Assembly (NCBI GenBank): GCA_903893785.1
Contig: CAITNQ010000258.1
Location: 1-40,067, forward strand
DNA: 40,067 bases
Origin: an uncultured Gemmatimonadota bacterium
Lineage (GTDB): Bacteria > Latescibacterota > UBA2968 > UBA8231
Direction of reading: 5' to 3'
Notes under the pieces: generated by a model
Told to the model about the DNA's origin: nothing
What the model saw: only the letters and a program-made list of their open reading frames with translations
Database searches by the model: none
Made by a program: the position numbers and the translations under genes
In this document: piece after piece, positions 36,020 to 40,067 of the stretch
How positions within the stretch are numbered: the stretch's first letter is position 1
Layout: every line of letters begins with the position of its first letter

Positions 36020-38470
36020 GTCCTCCAGCAGGTTGACCTCGCGCACGGCCTGGTCGGCGTTGGCCGGCACCAGGAAGGTCTTGATCTGGCCCGGGCCGAA
36101 GGTGGCGCGCCATTGGCGCCCAAGCGCCGGGATGGCAAACTGCGCCGTCTGGCGGCGACCGAACCACTCGGCGGCCCGCACGATATAGCCCAGCCCATCT
36201 TCGTGGCCCTTGGCAGCGCCGATGTAGATGCCCCGGCCGCGGCAGGTAATGAAGCCCTGGGTCGGTGGCAGGGGGCCGGCGTGATACGTCTCGCTGAGGG
36301 TGTCCGGGGGCCGGTTGAGTTGGCGCGCGACCTCGATGATGCCGCTGTCGCGCCAATCACCGGCGTGGGGCAGCAGCGCCAGCTGGAAGTCCTGCACCCC
36401 CTGGTCAGTGAACCGGTGCTGGGCAAAGGACGGCGGTTTGAACGGATCGTGGAAGGCAAAGGCCGGGCTGCGCAGCAGGGTGACGCGCACCTGGTCCGGC
36501 TCCACGCTGCAGGAGTAGCGGCCGTCGTTGGCCACGGCCAGGCCGCGGTCCGCGGCGCTCAGATCAACCCACTGCTGTACCGGTTCTTCGTCGCCGGAAC
36601 AGGTCCGGGTGACGGTGCCGTAGGGTACTTCGGCGGTCCAACGGGAGGCGGTGAAGGACACCGGGAAAGCCAACTTGAGCACCTGCCACTGGGCCCGCCA
36701 GTGCACCTGGCCGCGCACCGTGACAAAACCCTCATCCGCGCCCAGCAGGTAGTCGAGCACCAACTCGGCTTCGGGGCCACCGAAGGTCACCCGCAGGCAG
36801 CCGCGCACCGGGCCGCCCTCAAGGACCTCGACCTGGCGTACGGTCAGGCGGCCGATCTCATCGCGATAGCCGGCGACGCCATGGCTCCAGGTATCGCTGC
36901 GGTCGGCCAACAGCAGCGGGATGCCGCCGCCACCGCGGGCCAGCACGCGGACCTGCCGTTGACGGTCATACAGGCTGAGGTAGCCCTGGTCGTCCAGGCT
37001 CAGCCGCAGGCGCTCGTTGGTCAGGGTGTGTCCCTGGACGCGGACGGCCCGCCGCCCGAGGGCCCGGCGCGCCGCGCCCGTCGGCACGATGCCCTGGCGC
37101 AGCACGGCATATCCCAGGGCCGGTAACGGCACGCAGGCGACGAAGCGGCGGCGGCCGCAGATGGTATGGGGCTCGATGGCCTGGGACGGCACGGGTCGAC
37201 CGGCCGCGTCGGTCAGGCCCAGTTCGCCCTGCGCGGGCGGCGGCAGCAGGAAGCCGACGTCTTCGGTCTCGATCACCCCGGTGAACGGGAAGGGTTGGTT
37301 GTTGAACGCCACCAGCGGCAGGGCCTCACCGCGGGTATCGATCTGCCAGGTGAGGGTCTGACGGGCCGCGTTGGCTTCGGTCTCGGCGGCGTGAATGGCG
37401 GCACCCAGCTGATGGCCGGCGTCGACATAGGCCTCGGCCACAGACGAACCGGCGAGGATATCGTGGAACTGGTTGAACAGCAGGTGCTGCCAGGCGGTGG
37501 CCAGGGCCGCGGTGGCGGGCGGGCGGGCGGCGGCCGCGGCCGCGGCCAGGCCCCAGCGCTCAGCGGCCAGCAGCGCTTCCTCGGCGGCGCGGTTGCCGGT
37601 CTTGATGGCGCTGACGGCCGCGTAGCAGCCGCGGGCATGGTGTTGCAGCTCGCCCTGCCACGGCTTCAGGGGCAGGGCAGCGACCGCGGCCAGGAGCTGT
37701 TCGGGATCCGAGTGACGCAGGCGCGGGCCGTCGGCTTGACGCTGCCACCGGGTGATGGCCGCCAGCATCTGGCGCGTCGGGCCGCCGCCGTGGTTGCCCA
37801 CACCGTAAAAAGCGAAGGTGGTGGCGCCCAGGGGCGTCTGCGGGGCCAGGGCCACGGCATGCTCAATCTCGCGCTGCAGGGCTTCGTCAGACCAGACCCC
37901 GTAGGTCCGCGGGATGCGGAGGGCGACGATGCGCGTGCCGTCGTCGCCCTGCCAGCGCAGCGCCAGCGCCGGTGCCTGGGGGTTCTCGTGCGCCTGGGGT
38001 CGCATGAATACGTACCCCTCCAGGCCGCACCCGGCCAGCAGCTTGGGCAGGGTCGCCGGGTGGCCGAAGGTATCGACGCAGTAGCCGACGCGGCAGGTGC
38101 GGCCGAAGCGCGAGCGGAAGTAGCGCTGGCCGTAGAGGCCCTGACGCACCAGAGACTCCCCCGCCGGCACATTGCAGTCCGGCTCGATCCACCAGCCACC
38201 GGCTAGGGCCCATCTGCCTTCGTCGACGCGGGCCCGGATGCGGGCGAACATGGCTGGGTCATTGGCCTCGACCCAGGCATACAGGGCCGCCGACGAGGCG
38301 GTGAAGATGTAGTCCGGGGTCTCGTCCATGCGGTCCAGGGCCGCCTGGAACGTCGCCTTGGTCTCGGCGAACCCCTCCTGCCAGCGCCACAGCCAGACCG
38401 GGTCAATGTGGGCGTTACCGATCAGGTGCACGGTGGCCGACCCGGCCGGGGCGGCGGGTTTCCTGGGCAT
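36017..38470 (-). CDS. GH38 alpha-mannosidase
   Basis: The 817-residue product has the GH38 zinc and catalytic signatures: NAHIDPVWLW (H21, D23), nucleophile D133 in GYCVDTFGHPATLPKLL, and the third zinc ligand region H336 in LLFNQFHDILAGSS. A helical middle and a large beta-sandwich C-terminal half (RALGRRAVRVQG to the end) follow. It would remove alpha-linked mannose in the cytoplasm; no signal peptide. GGGAGGACGCGC precedes the ATG at 38470, which fits the family start; a longer frame to 38593 is Gly/Arg-rich and overlaps the neighbouring gene. It follows the zinc-ribbon gene by 55 bases in the same transcript. Its last 25 codons are duplicated downstream. Confidence 0.94.
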   Translation of the reverse strand: MPRKPAAPAGSATVHLIGNAHIDPVWLWRWQEGFAETKATFQAALDRMDETPDYIFTASSAALYAWVEANDPAMFARIRARVDEGRWALAGGWWIEPDCNVPAGESLVRQGLYGQRYFRSRFGRTCRVGYCVDTFGHPATLPKLLAGCGLEGYVFMRPQAHENPQAPALALRWQGDDGTRIVALRIPRTYGVWSDEALQREIEHAVALAPQTPLGATTFAFYGVGNHGGGPTRQMLAAITRWQRQADGPRLRHSDPEQLLAAVAALPLKPWQGELQHHARGCYAAVSAIKTGNRAAEEALLAAERWGLAAAAAAARPPATAALATAWQHLLFNQFHDILAGSSVAEAYVDAGHQLGAAIHAAETEANAARQTLTWQIDTRGEALPLVAFNNQPFPFTGVIETEDVGFLLPPPAQGELGLTDAAGRPVPSQAIEPHTICGRRRFVACVPLPALGYAVLRQGIVPTGAARRALGRRAVRVQGHTLTNERLRLSLDDQGYLSLYDRQRQVRVLARGGGGIPLLLADRSDTWSHGVAGYRDEIGRLTVRQVEVLEGGPVRGCLRVTFGGPEAELVLDYLLGADEGFVTVRGQVHWRAQWQVLKLAFPVSFTASRWTAEVPYGTVTRTCSGDEEPVQQWVDLSAADRGLAVANDGRYSCSVEPDQVRVTLLRSPAFAFHDPFKPPSFAQHRFTDQGVQDFQLALLPHAGDWRDSGIIEVARQLNRPPDTLSETYHAGPLPPTQGFITCRGRGIYIGAAKGHEDGLGYIVRAAEWFGRRQTAQFAIPALGRQWRATFGPGQIKTFLVPANADQAVREVNLLED

Positions 38471-38525
38471 GCGCGTCCTCCCTGTGGGGCAGGGACCGCC
38501 GGCCGAGTGGGCCGCCGGCCCCGGG

Positions 38526-39035
38526 TCACATTTCGTAGAGCGTCTCGTCCCGCCGCGGCGGGCGGCGCCGCCGGCGCCGCCCGGGCCGACCACTGCCGGG
38601 CAGCGCGAAGGGTTCCTCGTCGCCTTCGAGCAGGTCGCCCATCTCGGCTTCGACGGCGTCGGGATCTTCCCCGGCCTCGAGGCGGCGCAGGGCTTCCTCC
38701 ATGCCTTCGTTGTACTCGATGCCGGTCATGTCGGACAGCCGTCGCATCAGCCGGGCCGCGGCGCGCGGGTCTTCCTCGTTCAGTCCTTCGGCCTCGGTGG
38801 CCAGGGTCTCCATGGCCTGTTCCATGCGGGCGTCATCGACCGGGAAGTCATCGCCCGCACCGTCGCTGTCGCTGCCGGGCTGCCCTCCCTTGACCACCGC
38901 AAAAGCAGAAACCTGGCGCTGCAGGCGATGGCGACCGTCGGTCGGACAGGCCGGCACCCGTTGGGTGTTGATCGATCGCGACAGGAAGGTGTAGATGGTG
39001 TGGCACTTGCTGCAGTAGAACTCGTACATCGGCAT
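38526..39035 (-). CDS. FmdB-type zinc-ribbon protein
   Basis: The 169-residue product starts with an FmdB/Zinc_ribbon_8 motif: MPMYEFYC (C8) and C11 in CSKC, then C30 in ACPTDG, where the expected second Cys is Asp (D33). After a linker rich in Asp/Gly comes a helical acidic region (MEQAMETLATEAEGLNEE, MEEALRRLEAGEDP) and a basic tail (GRRRRRR). Such small proteins are known beside enzyme genes in anaerobes, with no proven function. It lies 29 bases after the second glycyl-radical gene and 55 before the GH38 gene. A chaperone or regulatory role for the radical enzyme is an inference from context. Confidence 0.8.
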   Translation of the reverse strand: MPMYEFYCSKCHTIYTFLSRSINTQRVPACPTDGRHRLQRQVSAFAVVKGGQPGSDSDGAGDDFPVDDARMEQAMETLATEAEGLNEEDPRAAARLMRRLSDMTGIEYNEGMEEALRRLEAGEDPDAVEAEMGDLLEGDEEPFALPGSGRPGRRRRRRPPRRDETLYEM

Positions 39036-39064
39036 GGGTCAACCCTCGGCAGACGTAGCCCGCG

Positions 39065-40067
39065 TCACGGCGTTCCCAGACGCTGGGCCGTGCGATTGAT
39101 GATCTCCTCCTGCTCCTGCGGCGTCAAGTCGATGAAGCGGGCGCTGTATCCGGCCACCTTGACCATCAGGTTGGGCCACCGCTCCGGGTGGGCGCGGGCG
39201 TCGAGCAGGGTGGCGGTATCGACCATGCTGATCTGCATCTGCATGACGCCCAGATCGACGAAGCCCTTGAGAAAACCAACGAACATGCGGCGACCGGCAC
39301 GGCTGTCGAAGGTGGTGGGATCGAAACGCAGGTCGAGCGAACACCCGTTGGGGAACTGCGTGAAATCAATGTGGCTGAGCGATTCAAGCACGGCCGTGGG
39401 GCCCTGCTGGTCCGTCCCCCAGGTGGGGTTGAGGTTGCGGGTCAGCAGCGTCCGGGCCCGGCGACCATCGGCCGAAGCCCCGGCGACGCTGCCCAGGCCG
39501 TAGTTGGCCACGAAAGAATAGAGCGCCAACTGCCACGGCCCGCCCCGCGGGTTGGTGCGGTGGCCGAAGGCGGCGAACAGGGCCTCGGTCACCTGCGCCG
39601 CCAGGTCATCAACGCGATCGTCGCCATTGCCCCACTTGGGCGCCGCCAGCAGGCGTCGCTGCAGGGCGTCGTAGCCGACGAAGTCCGCCGCCAGCGCCGC
39701 CTGCAGTTCGGCCAGGGTGCAGGCCTTGTCGGTGTAGACGCAGTGACGGATGGCGGCCAGGGCATTGACCACATTGGGCAGGCCGGCGACGATGCAGCCG
39801 GTCGGGTTGTACCGGGCGCCGCCCTGGCAGACGTCGGTGGCCGTGGCGATGCAGTCTTCGATAAAGAGGCTCATCAGCGGGTAGCGGCGCCAGGCGGCGT
39901 GGGCCGCGTCGGCCTGGTTGACCAGACCGGCCACCTGGTCGGCAACCTCGCGCAGCTGGGCCACGAAGGCATCCCAGACGCCGGCAAAGCCAACCCCGTC
40001 GGGCGCCGTGTCGGCGCTCAGTTGAGCCCCGGTCAGCAGCGACCGACCGTGGTTAAGCGCCAGTTCA
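39065..40067 (-). CDS. Second glycyl-radical enzyme (5' part outside the window)
   Basis: The frame is open from the window edge (334 codons) to a TGA at 39065. It is the C-terminal part of a glycyl-radical enzyme. It contains ELALNHGRSLLTGAQL, PLMSLFIEDC, PKWGNGDDRVDD, an aspartate-rich ASADGRRA segment, and the radical loop KVAGYSARF with the Gly 28 codons before the stop. The thiyl-radical Cys region lies upstream of the window. The PKWGNGDD/SADGRR signatures are typical of the dehydratase/lyase group rather than pyruvate formate-lyase. It differs clearly from the enzyme at 29086-31326, so the two are paralogues with probably different substrates. It heads a transcript with the zinc-ribbon and GH38 genes. 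Confidence 0.9.
   Translation of the reverse strand, partial: ELALNHGRSLLTGAQLSADTAPDGVGFAGVWDAFVAQLREVADQVAGLVNQADAAHAAWRRYPLMSLFIEDCIATATDVCQGGARYNPTGCIVAGLPNVVNALAAIRHCVYTDKACTLAELQAALAADFVGYDALQRRLLAAPKWGNGDDRVDDLAAQVTEALFAAFGHRTNPRGGPWQLALYSFVANYGLGSVAGASADGRRARTLLTRNLNPTWGTDQQGPTAVLESLSHIDFTQFPNGCSLDLRFDPTTFDSRAGRRMFVGFLKGFVDLGVMQMQISMVDTATLLDARAHPERWPNLMVKVAGYSARFIDLTPQEQEEIINRTAQRLGTP

Overview
The window is a GC-rich bacterial chromosome segment (roughly 70% G+C by eye). It contains no rRNA, tRNA, IS element, prophage or CRISPR array that I can recognise. Three traits suggest a Gram-negative, at least facultatively anaerobic bacterium: a complete Tol-Pal gene set, two glycyl-radical enzymes, and two exported proteins ending in a FlgD/Por-secretion-like Ig domain. 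That last trait is common in FCB-type candidate phyla (Latescibacteria, Eisenbacteria, Krumholzibacteria, KSB1 and similar). The phylum cannot be fixed from the sequence alone.

Layout. (1) 1-2969: arsenic operon read leftwards: acr3, then an ArsR-ArsC fusion, then an ArsP-type permease cut by the window edge. A sigma70-like promoter with an adjacent palindrome lies at 3109-3149. (2) 3541-12288: scattered single genes (M42 peptidase, DUF4105 protein, sigma54-type AAA+ protein, GH25 lysozyme, SET-domain protein) separated by long gene-poor stretches with decayed coding fragments and a 136-bp tandem repeat. (3) 12515-17232: a truncated AAA_14 ATPase remnant, then a PLP decarboxylase with a 3 x 32-residue N-terminal repeat, then a GH2 beta-mannosidase-like enzyme. 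(4) 17413-23517, leftwards: lytic transglycosylase, then tolQ-tolR-tolA/tonB-tolB-pal-cpoB. (5) 23879-32260, leftwards: a five-gene operon with xylose-isomerase-like TIM barrel, glycyl-radical enzyme, GH5-like enzyme, GH-D clan enzyme and an exported deacetylase-like protein. A URO-D/MtaA-like protein is read divergently at 32921. (6) 34437-40067, leftwards: a second glycyl-radical enzyme (5' end outside), FmdB-type zinc ribbon, GH38 alpha-mannosidase, and GAPDH behind its own promoter.

Regions 3, 5 and 6 together look like a catabolic island for mannose-containing or related glycosides. The enzymes lack signal peptides, so the substrates would be processed in the cytoplasm. Two glycyl-radical enzymes of unknown substrate are embedded in this island, with no activase in the window. 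This is the best candidate for an undescribed pathway. A second unusual theme is direct duplication in intergenic regions. In two cases (GH2 and GH38) the last codons of the upstream gene are copied together with the following spacer.
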